Positions 48,175-56,591 of a DNA stretch of 64,000 nt are shown piece by piece. The stretch is taken from assembly GCF_019890615.1 (NCBI RefSeq), contig NZ_JAINVZ010000009.1, positions 62,001 to 126,000 of the forward strand, given 5' to 3'. How positions within the stretch are numbered: the stretch's first letter is position 1; the number at the start of each line of letters is the position of its first letter. A model generated the notes under the pieces. The model saw only the letters and a list, made by a program, of their open reading frames with translations, ran no database searches and was not told where the DNA came from. Made by a program: the position numbers and the translations under genes. Origin of the DNA: Streptantibioticus parmotrematis. GTDB lineage: Bacteria > Actinomycetota > Actinomycetes > Streptomycetales > Streptomycetaceae.

Positions 48175-49353
48175 CTGCCGGTCCTCACCAGCCCCGACAG
48201 CCCACCGCGCGAGACGCCGGGCGCCGCGTCCGGCTCCCGGATCAGGGAGTGGGCCGAGCTGGCCTGGCCTCCGCTGGCGGTCTGGGCGGGCGCGATGGTG
48301 CTGCAACTGGTGATGCTGGCCTGGCTCGCCAACCGTCCCGACTGGCTGCACGCAACACTCACCCCGTGGGACAACCAGTGGTACGTGCAGATCGCGCAGC
48401 AGGGCTACCCGCACGGCTTCAGCTACGACGCGCAGGGGCACCTGACCGGCAACACGCTGGCGTTCTTCCCCCTCTACCCGGCGCTGATCAAGGTGATGAG
48501 CGCGGTCACCGGGCTCGGCGGGCAGAGCGCGTCGGTGGCGGTGAGCTGGCTGGCCTCGGCGGGCGCGGCGGTCGCCACGCACCGGCTGGGCGCGCGGCTG
48601 TGGGGGCCGAGGGCGGCCCTGTGCCTGGTGCTGGTGGTCTTCACCCAGCCGATGGCGATCACGTTGTGGATCGGGTACAGCGAGAGCCTGTTCCTGCTGC
48701 TGGCGGCGGTGTGCCTGTTGGCCGCGCACCGCGAACGGTGGCTGACGGCGGGCGTGTTCGCGTTGCTGGCGGGGCTGAGCCGGTCCACCGGCGTGGCGTT
48801 GTCGGCGGCGCTCGCGGTGGCGGCGGGCACCGCGATGTGGCGGGCCCGGCGGATCGACCGGCGGGCGCTCGCCGGAGTGGTGATCGGCGGGCTCGGCGTG
48901 CCGGGCTACGTGGCGTGGGTGGGGCTGCGGGTGGGGGAGCCCACGGCGTGGCTGACCATACAGAACGCGGGCTGGAACACCGCGTGGGACTGGGGTCTGG
49001 CCACCTGGCGGTTCCTGGAGACCACCCTCCAGCGCGGCAGCGACTGGGTGCCGGTGTCGATCGCGGTCCTGCTGCTGCTCGGCGCGGTGGGCTGCGCGAC
49101 GGCCGTGCTCCAGCGCACCTGGCCGCCGCTGGTCGTCTACGGCCTGCTGGTCTTCGTCCTGACCATCGGGCAGACCAACTACTACCACTCCAAGCCCCGG
49201 TTGCTGGTGCCCGCGCTGCTCACGCTGCTGCCGCTGGCCCGGGCGTTCGGGAAGGCCGGGGTGCGCTCGGCGGGCCCGGCGATGGCGCTGTACGCGCTGT
49301 TCGGCACCTGGTTCGGCGCGTACATGCTGACCAACTGGATGTACGCGATCTGA
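48175..49353 (+). CDS. Gpi18-like polytopic membrane glycosyltransferase, apparent CTG start
   Basis: A 392-residue membrane protein with about nine hydrophobic helices. After the first helix comes WDNQWYVQIAQQGYP, where the Asp resembles the catalytic residue of GT-C (PIG-V/Gpi18-type) mannosyltransferases that use polyprenyl-phosphate sugars. GNTLAFFPLYPALIKVMSA is also typical of that family. The frame closes with a stop at 48133, and between there and the ATG at 48295 no ATG, GTG or TTG exists. That ATG falls inside the first membrane helix. AAAAGGAG at 48161-48168 stands 6 nt before CTG 48175, so CTG is the likely start. Confidence 0.82.
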   Translation: MPVLTSPDSPPRETPGAASGSRIREWAELAWPPLAVWAGAMVLQLVMLAWLANRPDWLHATLTPWDNQWYVQIAQQGYPHGFSYDAQGHLTGNTLAFFPLYPALIKVMSAVTGLGGQSASVAVSWLASAGAAVATHRLGARLWGPRAALCLVLVVFTQPMAITLWIGYSESLFLLLAAVCLLAAHRERWLTAGVFALLAGLSRSTGVALSAALAVAAGTAMWRARRIDRRALAGVVIGGLGVPGYVAWVGLRVGEPTAWLTIQNAGWNTAWDWGLATWRFLETTLQRGSDWVPVSIAVLLLLGAVGCATAVLQRTWPPLVVYGLLVFVLTIGQTNYYHSKPRLLVPALLTLLPLARAFGKAGVRSAGPAMALYALFGTWFGAYMLTNWMYAI

Positions 49354-49372
49354 CCGGCCGCCCGGCCCCCGG

Positions 49373-50500
49373 TCAGCTCCCCGGCGCGAACTCCCGTGCG
49401 GCGGCGATGCGCTGGACCGCTGTCGGATGGGTGCCGAACAGCAGGTGCAGGGCGCGCGGCGGGTCGGGGTCGCCGACGTTGGCCACGGTCAGCCGTCGCT
49501 GCATCGCGATGAACTCGGGCGCGTCGCCGGTCAGCCGCAGCGCGTGCAGGTCCGCCCGGCGCTCCACCCGGCGGCTCACCGCGCAGGTGAACGGCCCGGC
49601 GAGCGCCGACAGCAGGGCCGCCACCGCCGCCAGCAGCGGGATCGAGCGGGGGTCGGCGAAGCGGTGCACGCCGGAGGCCGCCAGCAGGGGGTGCCACTGG
49701 CAGACGGCCGCCAGCAGCAGCACGCCCGCCGCCGCGCCGACGGCGCCCAGCGCGGTGCCCCGGGTGACGTCGCGGTGCTTGACGTGGCCGAGTTCGTGCG
49801 CGGCGATCAGCTCGATCTCGCGCTGCGGCGCCGCCGCGAGCAGGGTGTCGTAGACGACGACGCGGCGGGTGCGGCCGAAGCCGGAGACATAGGCGTTGAG
49901 GGCGGTGGTGCGGCGCGAGGCGTCGGCGACCAGCACGTCGCGCACCGCGATCCCGTCGCGGTCGGCCAGCGCCAGCAGCGCGGCGCGCAGCGGTCCGGCC
50001 TCCATCGGCGTGAAGCGGTTGAAGAGCGGCTCCAGGACCACGGGCGCCACCCAGGACAGCGCCACCACGACCAGCGCCGCCGCGAGCGCCGTCCACGCCC
50101 ACCAGCGCGGCGTCGCGGACGCGGTCGCGTACAGGCCGAACAGGGCGCCGGTGACCAGCGGCAGGCTCACCGCGAGCCCGCGCGCACGGTCGGCGAACCA
50201 GCCCGCCCAGCCTTGCGTCACCAGCCCGAACCGGGCACGCACCACCCGTACCCGGGCGGCGAACGGCAGGCTCAGCGCCTCCTGCGCCAGCACCAGCGCC
50301 ACCGCGCCGCCCAGCACCCGCGCCCACCACGCGCCGCCGAACGCGGACACCAGCGCGGCGCCGGCCGGTGTCAGGCCCAGAACGAGCAGCAGCGCCAGCA
50401 CGAGCGCCCGTTCCGCCAGCAGCCACGACCACTGCGTCCGCCGCAGCGTGCGTCCCCTGGCGATCTGCTCCGCGGTGAAGTCGCCCTCCGCTCCCGTCAC
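49373..50500 (-). CDS. M48-family membrane metalloprotease (CAAX prenyl protease 1/HtpX-like)
   Basis: A 375-residue zinc protease of the Ste24 type. The zinc motif HELGH is at residues 235-239 in LIAAHELGHVKHRD, and the third ligand Glu is in RRVERRADLHAL. VLEPLFNRFTPMEAGPLRAALLALADRDGI and DASRRTTALNAYVSGFGRTRRVVVYDTLL are the signature for the Ste24 subfamily. About six membrane helices surround the active site. The GTG start at 50500 overlaps the upstream lipoprotein gene's stop by 4 bp (GTGA). The pairing of a membrane metalloprotease and a lipoprotein protease-like gene suggests joint work in envelope protein quality control. Confidence 0.9.
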   Translation of the reverse strand: MTGAEGDFTAEQIARGRTLRRTQWSWLLAERALVLALLLVLGLTPAGAALVSAFGGAWWARVLGGAVALVLAQEALSLPFAARVRVVRARFGLVTQGWAGWFADRARGLAVSLPLVTGALFGLYATASATPRWWAWTALAAALVVVALSWVAPVVLEPLFNRFTPMEAGPLRAALLALADRDGIAVRDVLVADASRRTTALNAYVSGFGRTRRVVVYDTLLAAAPQREIELIAAHELGHVKHRDVTRGTALGAVGAAAGVLLLAAVCQWHPLLAASGVHRFADPRSIPLLAAVAALLSALAGPFTCAVSRRVERRADLHALRLTGDAPEFIAMQRRLTVANVGDPDPPRALHLLFGTHPTAVQRIAAAREFAPGS

Positions 50501-51729
50501 CCCAACTCCTTCGCCACGTAAGCCTTCCAGCGGTCGGTGAACTGCCCGCCGCTGACGCCCAGCACCGAACGGGTCGCCCGCTCGACGCCCTCGCGCCCGG
50601 TCGCCTGGTAGAACGCGACCAGCTCGGCGTGCCCCCACTGGGCGTCGATCATGCGGCAGGCCAGCCACGCGCCCTCGTACGCCTGCGCGATGCCCGCGGA
50701 GCCGGGTGCGAAGTCGGCGGTGGTGGGCAGGGCGGTGGGGGCGCGGCCCGCGCGGACGTCGGCGGCGAGTTCGGGGGCGACGCGCCCCGGGGTCAGCCCG
50801 CTGTCGCTGTAGCCGACGAGGTCGGCGAAGCCCTCCGACAGCCAGGTCGGGGTCCGCGAGGTGGTCGCGGTGCGGGTGGCGACGTGGGTCAGTTCGTGGG
50901 TGAGCACCACCGAGCGGCCCAGCGCGCTCAGTTCGGCGAACGCCTGCGGGTTGACGATGACGCGGTCGGCGGGCGCGGTGCCGGTGCCGCGCAGTTCGGC
51001 GGTGGTGACGGCGGCGATGCCCTGGTAGGTGCCGGCCGGCGCGCCCAGCAGCGCCGCCATGTCGGCCTCGCTGCCCGGGACTTCGACGATCGCCCGGTCG
51101 GCCCAGATGCCCGGCCACTGACGGCGCACCACGGGCACGGCGGCGTCCGCGAGCCGCGCGGAGGCGGTCAGCGACGCGGCGGTGCCCGCGCCGAGCACGA
51201 GGCTGTGCGCGCCGTGGACGACGGTGACCGGGCCCTGGTCCCACGGCTGGACGTCCGAGCGCTTGCCGGAGGTGTCGCCGTCGGTCTGCGAGGCGACGTA
51301 CCAGCGGCCCGCGCGCTCGGTGAACGTCAGGTACTCGGTGGAGGCCACCGGCGCGCTGTCGTAGCCGCGCAGCGCGTAGTCCAGCTCGACGCGGGCGGCG
51401 ACCTGGTGGGCGCTGTCGGCGAGCGGGAACGCGCCGGTGGAGCGCAGCCGGTAGGACCAGGAGGCGAGCGGGACGTCGGCCAGGTCGGCGAAGACCCGGT
51501 GCTGGCTCGCGAGGTAGCCGGTCGCGTCCGGGTCGACGGTGCCGATATAGGCACCGCGGTCGTGGTGGAGCACCGCCCGCGCCCGCACGTCCAGCACCCC
51601 CTGGACCGCGCGGTCGGTGCGTCGCGCCGCACCGCCGCCCGCGCTCCCGGAGCAGCCGGACACCAGCACGGCGAGGGCCGCCACGCAGCCCAGCGCGGCG
51701 GCCCCCGCTCGCCGGATCCGTGGGCCCAT
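50497..51729 (-). CDS. Lipoprotein with gluzincin peptidase motif
   Basis: A 410-residue lipoprotein. The N-terminal signal ends in the lipobox LVSGC at about residue 26, so the mature protein would be anchored outside the membrane. The middle (residues 45-180) is a beta-rich domain. The C-terminal part has HELTH in SVVLTHELTHVATRT followed, after about 13 residues, by WLSEGFADLVGYSD, the HExxH...E pattern of gluzincin (peptidase MA-like) metalloproteases. The start at 51729 gives a typical basic-hydrophobic signal. It is translationally coupled to the M48 protease gene downstream. Confidence 0.87.
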   Translation of the reverse strand: MGPRIRRAGAAALGCVAALAVLVSGCSGSAGGGAARRTDRAVQGVLDVRARAVLHHDRGAYIGTVDPDATGYLASQHRVFADLADVPLASWSYRLRSTGAFPLADSAHQVAARVELDYALRGYDSAPVASTEYLTFTERAGRWYVASQTDGDTSGKRSDVQPWDQGPVTVVHGAHSLVLGAGTAASLTASARLADAAVPVVRRQWPGIWADRAIVEVPGSEADMAALLGAPAGTYQGIAAVTTAELRGTGTAPADRVIVNPQAFAELSALGRSVVLTHELTHVATRTATTSRTPTWLSEGFADLVGYSDSGLTPGRVAPELAADVRAGRAPTALPTTADFAPGSAGIAQAYEGAWLACRMIDAQWGHAELVAFYQATGREGVERATRSVLGVSGGQFTDRWKAYVAKELG

Positions 51730-51772
51730 GCGTCGATCGTACGGCCGGGGGCTGATCACCCCCGGCGCGGCC

Positions 51773-52813
51773 TCAGGGACGCACGACGGCGTCGACGGGC
51801 AGCATGTTCACCGGGTCGTAGCGCACCCGGGCGCCGGGGTAGGGGGCGTGGATGACCTTGCCGCCGCCGACGTACATGCCGACGTGCGAGGCGTCGCCGC
51901 GGTAGATCACCAGGTCGCCGGGGCGGGCCTCGGCGAGGGGGACGTGCTGCCCGGCGTGCAGCTGTTCCTGGGAGGTGCGCGGCAGGGTGATTCCCGCGTG
52001 CTGGTAGGCCCAGTACATCAGGCCGGAGCAGTCGAACGCGGTCGGGCCGGTGCTGCCCCAGGAGTACGGCATGCCCAGCGCCGCGCGCACCGCGGCGACC
52101 GCCTCGGCGGCCCGCCCGGACGCGGCGGGCAGGTCGGGCAGGTCCGGCACGGCACCGCCGAACGCGGTGCGGCCGTCGTCGGCGCGGCCCAGGCCCACCG
52201 ACGCCTGCTGGGCGGCGGTCAGGGTGCCCAGCAGGCGTCGGGCCTCGCCGAGCTTGCCCAGCACGGTCCGCTTGTGGGCGCCGAGTTCGGTCCTGGTCCG
52301 GGTCAGCTCGGCGAGCTTGCCCGCCGCCTCCCGGCGCTCCTGGTCCAGCACCCGCTGGGCGGCGCGCAGTTGGCGCAGCTGCCCGGCGCGTTCTGAGGCG
52401 ATGCGGTCGAGGTCTGCGGCGCGGTCGAGGTAGCCGCCGGGGTCCGAGGTGAGCAGCAGGGCGAGGGTGGGGTCGATGCCGCCGTCGCGGTACTGCTCGC
52501 CCGCGACCCGGCCGAGGCTGTCGCGCAGGTCGTTGACCTTCTGCTGGGTGCGCGCCGACTCGCCGCGCAGGGCGTCGAGTTCGCCGCGCAGCCGGGCCTC
52601 CGCCTCGCGGGCGGCGTCGAACTGCTGGGTGGCCTGCTCGGCCTGCTCGTACAGCCCCTCGACCTTGGACCTGACGTCGGCCGGGCTGTCGTGGGACGCG
52701 GCGCCGGCCGGCAGCGCGCTGGTGACGGCGGCGGCGGCCGCGGCGGCGGAGAGCACCGTGACACGGCCGGCCCGGACCAGACCCGGCTGCGGGGGACGGC
52801 GATGGGATGCCAT
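51773..52813 (-). CDS. NlpC/P60 cell-wall endopeptidase (paralogue 1)
   Basis: A 346-residue secreted hydrolase that cleaves peptidoglycan stem peptides. A signal peptide covers residues 1-39 (PAGAAS). Residues 45-205 form a long coiled coil (VEGLYEQAEQATQQFDAAREAEARLRGEL and following). The NlpC/P60 domain starts at about 233 with Cys262 (AFDCSGLMYWAY), His310 (DASHVGMYVG) and His322 (VIHAPYPG) as the catalytic set. This resembles the RipA/CwlO-type layout, in which the coiled coil keeps the enzyme autoinhibited. The paralogue at 53.0-54.0 kb has the same layout. Confidence 0.94.
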   Translation of the reverse strand: MASHRRPPQPGLVRAGRVTVLSAAAAAAAVTSALPAGAASHDSPADVRSKVEGLYEQAEQATQQFDAAREAEARLRGELDALRGESARTQQKVNDLRDSLGRVAGEQYRDGGIDPTLALLLTSDPGGYLDRAADLDRIASERAGQLRQLRAAQRVLDQERREAAGKLAELTRTRTELGAHKRTVLGKLGEARRLLGTLTAAQQASVGLGRADDGRTAFGGAVPDLPDLPAASGRAAEAVAAVRAALGMPYSWGSTGPTAFDCSGLMYWAYQHAGITLPRTSQEQLHAGQHVPLAEARPGDLVIYRGDASHVGMYVGGGKVIHAPYPGARVRYDPVNMLPVDAVVRP

Positions 52814-52975
52814 GGGGGCGCACCTCCTTACTGTGCGGAGGCGACAGTAGCCGTACGGTCACGCACAGTTCAAAACACCGCGAGCCACCCGTAATCGGCG
52901 TGTTCCGGCAATCCCCAGGTCACGGCCCCCGCGCGTCAGCACCCCCCGCCGCACGTCACCCGGACGGCGCACACG

Positions 52976-53011
52976 CCGACGACCCGCGGCGTTCACGCCA
53001 CGGGTCGTCGG
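52976..53011 (-). terminator. Hairpin terminator after NlpC/P60 paralogue 2
   Basis: CCGACGACCCG and CGGGTCGTCGG form an 11-bp stem, continued by an inner GGCG/CGCC stem with a TTCA loop. It begins 17 bp after the stop codon of the upstream NlpC/P60 gene and separates the two paralogues. Confidence 0.85.
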
Positions 53012-53028
53012 GGGAAAGTCGGGGGGCG

Positions 53029-54036
53029 TCAGCCGACGCGCACGCCGAAGTCGAACGGCATGTCGCTGAGCGGCTCGTAGCGCACGGAGGCGCCGGTGTG
53101 CGGGGCGTGCAGGATGATGCCGTTGCCCGCGTACAGGCCGACGTGGTCGCCGCCGTACATGATGACCAGGTCGCCCGGCTGCAACTCGCTCTCCGTCAGG
53201 TGCTGGCCGACGTCCTCCTGCTCCTGCGAGGTGCGCGGCAGCGAGATGCCGGCCTGTGCGTAGGCCCACTGGGTCAGGCCCGAGCAGTCGAACGAGCCGG
53301 GGCCGGTGGCGCCGTAGACGTACGGGTCGCCGATGCGGGTCTTCGCGGCGTCGAGCGCGGCCTGGGCGCGGGCCGAGGCGGCCTTGGAGTCACCGAGGCT
53401 GGGGTCGCTGACCGAGCCGCCGTTCTCGATGGAGGCGCGCTGGGAGGCGGTCAGGGTGTTGAGCAGGTTCTGTGCCTTGGACAGCTTGTTCTGGACGTCC
53501 TGCTTGTTCTGCTGGAGCGCCTTGCGGGTGCTGTCGAGCTGCGCGAGCTTCGCGGAGGCCTCGGCGCGCTCCTGGTCGAGCACGCGCTTCTGCGCCTCGA
53601 TCTGCTTCAGCTCGTCGGCCTGGGTGCCGCTGAGCTGGTCGAGCATGGTGGCCTTGTCCAGGTAGCTGTCGGGGTCCGAGGACAGGAACAGCTGGAGGGA
53701 CGGGTCTATCCCGCCGGTGCGGTACTGCGCGCTGGCGAGTTCGCCGAAGTTGTCGGCCAGCTTGTTGAGGCTCGCCTGCTCGCGGGCCACCTTGTTCTGG
53801 AGGTCGTTGACCTGCTGCTGGAGCTGGCTCTGCTTCTCCTGGGCGCCGTCGTACTTCTCGGTGGCCTGCTCGGCCTGCTGGTTGAGGCTGTCCACCTGGG
53901 ACTTGACGTCGCTGACGCTCGGCTTGGGGTCGGCGTTGGCGGCCTGCGTCGACAGGGCGACGGCAGCGGCGGCGGTCGCGGTCAGGACGGTCACGCGGGT
54001 ACGACTGGCTGGCTTCGGACGACGGTGGGACGCCAC
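53029..54036 (-). CDS. NlpC/P60 cell-wall endopeptidase (paralogue 2), under a c-di-AMP riboswitch
   Basis: A 335-residue secreted peptidoglycan hydrolase. The signal peptide runs to about residue 35 (AANADPKPS), a Gln/Lys-rich coiled coil covers about 40-205, and the NlpC/P60 domain holds Cys251 (SFDCSGLTQWAY), His298 (GGDHVGLYAG) and His310 (ILHAPHTG). The GTG at 54036 gives MASHRRP, matching paralogue 1; a TTG 9 bp upstream lies too close to GAAGGAG. A ydaO-type riboswitch occupies the 5' leader, so expression should respond to c-di-AMP, as for other actinobacterial wall hydrolases such as rpfA. Confidence 0.94.
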   Translation of the reverse strand: MASHRRPKPASRTRVTVLTATAAAAVALSTQAANADPKPSVSDVKSQVDSLNQQAEQATEKYDGAQEKQSQLQQQVNDLQNKVAREQASLNKLADNFGELASAQYRTGGIDPSLQLFLSSDPDSYLDKATMLDQLSGTQADELKQIEAQKRVLDQERAEASAKLAQLDSTRKALQQNKQDVQNKLSKAQNLLNTLTASQRASIENGGSVSDPSLGDSKAASARAQAALDAAKTRIGDPYVYGATGPGSFDCSGLTQWAYAQAGISLPRTSQEQEDVGQHLTESELQPGDLVIMYGGDHVGLYAGNGIILHAPHTGASVRYEPLSDMPFDFGVRVG

Positions 54037-54061
54037 GGGAGGCAAGCTCCTTCTTCCTACG

Positions 54062-54196
54062 ACCGCCTACCGGGTGAGCTGTCGGATTCGGGCCGGAAGA
54101 AGCCCTACGGAGTCTCACGCGCCCTGGCCGGCGCGTCCTGACCCCGATTCACCCCGGGAACGTTGGTTCCCCGGCTCCGCGCGTCGGTGCCCCCCA
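54062..54196 (-). promoter_or_regulatory. Cyclic di-AMP riboswitch (ydaO/yuaA motif)
   Basis: On the minus strand the leader contains, in order, GGAGCCGGGGAACCAACG, GGGGTGAATCGGGG, and TAGGGCTTCTTCCGGCCC leading into GAATCCGACAGCTCACCCGG and TAGGCG. These are the conserved ydaO segments GGGGAACC, GGGGTGAATC, AGGG, CTTCCG, CCGAACCCGTCAGCTAACC and GTAGGCG. The 3' end is about 25 bp before the NlpC/P60 start. Exact boundaries are approximate. In Streptomyces this class usually represses wall-hydrolase genes when c-di-AMP is high. Confidence 0.88.
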
Positions 54197-54588
54197 TGCT
54201 GCTGAACCGGCGCGTCGAACTCGGCGGGAGCCCCCACTGTCATCCGGGCGGACGATCGACTACGCGGGGGTTCGAGGGATGACCCTAGTAACCAACTTGT
54301 GATCGGTTCAAATCCTTGCGGGAAAAAAGTTGGCGGGCATGCGAGTTCTTTACGCACACCGCACCACCCGTGACGGTGATTTGACGCTACGTCCACCGAA
54401 CTCCCCTGCTGGGGGCGCATACCACAGCCCCGTGTGGCGCGTATCACAGTCCGAATCAGTCGCCACTCACGGGCCAACTCGACGGCGGAAAAGGCGCGAT
54501 GAATCATTCCGGGGAGTAAAACGGACTTCCATGGCGCAATTGGCGGCTACGGGGTGATCATGCCGAAGTCGCCCCGCGCGGCGGGAGT
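54197..54588. other. Non-coding upstream region of the riboswitch transcript
   Basis: It contains the presumed promoter of the NlpC/P60 transcript and the 3' flank of the NYN gene. It is less GC-rich than its surroundings near 54280-54330 (AACCAACTTG, AAAAAAGTTGG), where CCAACTT (54292-54298) and AAGTTGG (54326-54332) form an inverted repeat. I see no gene; a minus-strand frame of 130 codons overlaps the riboswitch and looks random. Confidence 0.45.
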
Positions 54589-56109
54589 TCAGCCGCGCGA
54601 CAGCCGCCGCAGCAGCAGCGTCGAGGCGACCGGGCGGGCGCCCGCGCGGGCCACGCCGTCGGCGACCTCGCGGTCCGCGGAGACCACGACCACCGGGCGG
54701 CCCGGCGGTTCGGCCCGCACCAGCCGCCGGATCAGCTCGTCGGCGGTCTCCCCCGGCTTGCTGAACAGCACCCGCACCCCGCGCGGCGGCGCCAGCAGCA
54801 CCGGCGCCGCCAGTTCCGCGCCGTCGAAGACACAGGTGACCTCGGCGCCCGACTGCGCGGCCAGCACCGCGAGCCCGCCGAGCAGCCGCAGCCGCTGCTT
54901 CTCCAACGGCATCGTGGGATAGCCGGTCTTGGTCACGTTGTAGCCGTCGACCACCAGGTGCGCCTGGGGCAGCGCCAGCAACTGGTCGAGCAGCGCCGGG
55001 TCGTCCTCCGACAGGGCGCGGCGCGCGATGTCCTTGGGGTTGATGGTGCCCGGCGCCACCGCCTCGACCGCGTCGGCGGGCCGCTCGGTCACCGGAGGCA
55101 GCGCCAGCTCCCTGCGCAGGCCCTGCGCGGCCTCCAGCACGGTGTCCAGCAGCAGCCGCAGCCGCATGTCCTCCAGGCTGCGTCCCTCCCGCACCGCGCG
55201 GCGCCCCGCCTCCAGGGCGGACTCGGACTCCGCGAGCCGGGCCCGCAGCCTGCGCGCCTCGCCCTCGGCGGCGGCCAGTTCCGTGCCGTGCGCGGCCCGT
55301 ACGCGTTCCAGCTCGGCCTGGAGCTTGCGCACCGCTGCCTCGCCGCGCCGCAGGTCGCTGGTGGCGCTGCGCAGCTTGCGGTGCAGGGAGTCCGACTCCT
55401 TGCGGACCGTGTCCAGTTCGGCCCGCGCGGCCTGCGCCTCCTCGTGGGCGGCGGCCCGGACCTGGGTGAGTTCGGCGCGCAGGCGGCCGAGTTCGCGGGC
55501 GGTCTCCTCGCCGACCTGGTCGGCGTGGGCGCGCTGGGCCTCCTCGCCGGCGGCGGCCACCAGCTTCGGCCACCCGGCGGGGCGCAGCAGGTACGCGGCG
55601 GCCGCCACGTCCAGCGGATCGGCGGCGGGCGGCGGCGTGCCGGCGTCGAGCGCGGCGGTCAGCTCGCCCTGGGTCTCGCGCAGCCGGGCGGCGATGCGCT
55701 GCCGGAAGACGGGGTCGGTCTCCAGCGCGGCGGCCAGTGCGTTGGCGGCGAACTTCGCGCGGCGTGACGGGGTGAACCGGGCGTACTGCCGCAACTGGGC
55801 GGGAAGTTCCGCGGTCGTCAGCGAGCCGAAGGCGTCGGCCGCGAAGGCGACGACCCGGTGCCGCACCCCTTCGGGCAGCGGGCGGTCCAGGCACTCGCCC
55901 TGCGCTGTGGCACCGCTGGCCTCGTCGCCGCCCGCGTCGTCGTCGCCCGCCGCGGCGTCGCCCGCTTCGTCGCCCCGCGCGTCATCGCTGTGCGCGTCGT
56001 CGCCGGGCGGTGGATCGGTGGGGTGGTCGGGGCCCTGGTCGAGCGGCGGCTCGTCGGATCCGCCGGCGCCTTCCGGTACCGCCCGCGGATTGCCGTCCGT
56101 ACGCTCCAC
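54589..56109 (-). CDS. NYN-domain (PIN-like) nuclease with coiled coil
   Basis: A 506-residue protein. The first 75 residues are acidic and low-complexity (DDAHSDDARGDEAGD). A helical domain (ATAQGECLDRPLPEGVRHRVVAFAADAFGSL) follows, then a coiled coil from about 185 to 320 (ELGRLRAELTQVRAAAHEEAQAARAEL). The C-terminal 165 residues are a YacP/NYN nuclease domain: LVVDGYNVTKTGYPTMPLEKQR with the metal Asp, VTCVFDGAEL, VRVLFSKPGETADELIRRLV and VVVVSADREVADGVARAGARPVASTLLL. YacP-type proteins process RNA in other bacteria. The coiled coil suggests oligomerization. Confidence 0.88.
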   Translation of the reverse strand: MERTDGNPRAVPEGAGGSDEPPLDQGPDHPTDPPPGDDAHSDDARGDEAGDAAAGDDDAGGDEASGATAQGECLDRPLPEGVRHRVVAFAADAFGSLTTAELPAQLRQYARFTPSRRAKFAANALAAALETDPVFRQRIAARLRETQGELTAALDAGTPPPAADPLDVAAAAYLLRPAGWPKLVAAAGEEAQRAHADQVGEETARELGRLRAELTQVRAAAHEEAQAARAELDTVRKESDSLHRKLRSATSDLRRGEAAVRKLQAELERVRAAHGTELAAAEGEARRLRARLAESESALEAGRRAVREGRSLEDMRLRLLLDTVLEAAQGLRRELALPPVTERPADAVEAVAPGTINPKDIARRALSEDDPALLDQLLALPQAHLVVDGYNVTKTGYPTMPLEKQRLRLLGGLAVLAAQSGAEVTCVFDGAELAAPVLLAPPRGVRVLFSKPGETADELIRRLVRAEPPGRPVVVVSADREVADGVARAGARPVASTLLLRRLSRG

Positions 56110-56174
56110 CAGTCACTCCCGTCGCTCTCCCCTTGGCCGTCCGTACACCCCCCATTGTCCCCGCCGTACGCGGG

Positions 56175-56429
56175 TCAGGCCCGCCCAGGTTCCTGGTCCG
56201 AACCGGGCCGGTCCACCAGTTCGATCCGGTCCACCGCGTTGCACCAGCGGCAGCGCACCGACTCCACGTCCTCGCTCAGCACCTCGCGCTCCTCCACCTT
56301 CGGCTCGCCCGCCAGATCGAGGTGGACGTACTCCACGACCCGCGTCGAGCGCGTCACGTCGAACCGGGTGAGGTTGCCGCACAGTGTGCAGCGCCAACGG
56401 GTGGTGTCGGTCGGCTGGGGCACCGGCAT
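56175..56429 (-). CDS. Small zinc-ribbon protein
   Basis: An 84-residue protein with two CxxC knuckles, WRCTLCGNLTRFDV and VRCRWCNAVDRIELV, about 42 residues apart and connected by a strand-rich segment (VVEYVHLDLAGEPKVEEREVL). This is the form of a treble-clef or zinc-ribbon fold. The ATG at 56429 is used; an in-frame ATG at 56495 would add 22 residues without a clear ribosome binding site. It could bind nucleic acid or a protein partner. The function is unknown. It lies 65 bp upstream of the NYN gene, same strand, and may be cotranscribed. Confidence 0.75.
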   Translation of the reverse strand: MPVPQPTDTTRWRCTLCGNLTRFDVTRSTRVVEYVHLDLAGEPKVEEREVLSEDVESVRCRWCNAVDRIELVDRPGSDQEPGRA

Positions 56430-56591
56430 CGTGTCGTCCTCGTCCTGTGCGTGGGGCGGCGACGGTGTACGCCGCATGGCCGAAAGGAATCGCATGCGCT
56501 CGGTCAACCCTACGGCCTGCCGCGCTCCGCGTGCAGAGGGTGTCCGGCGAGGCAGCCCGGCCGGGCCCGCGCGGTCCGCCATGATCGGCTC

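Noticed and set aside
54290-54325. tRNA-like GGTTCAAATCC
   Set aside because: It resembles a T-loop, but the flanking bases do not form a T stem and no acceptor, D or anticodon arm can be drawn around it.
54115-54507. A 130-codon minus-strand frame upstream of NlpC/P60 paralogue 2
   Set aside because: It overlaps the c-di-AMP riboswitch and has no family features or ribosome binding site.
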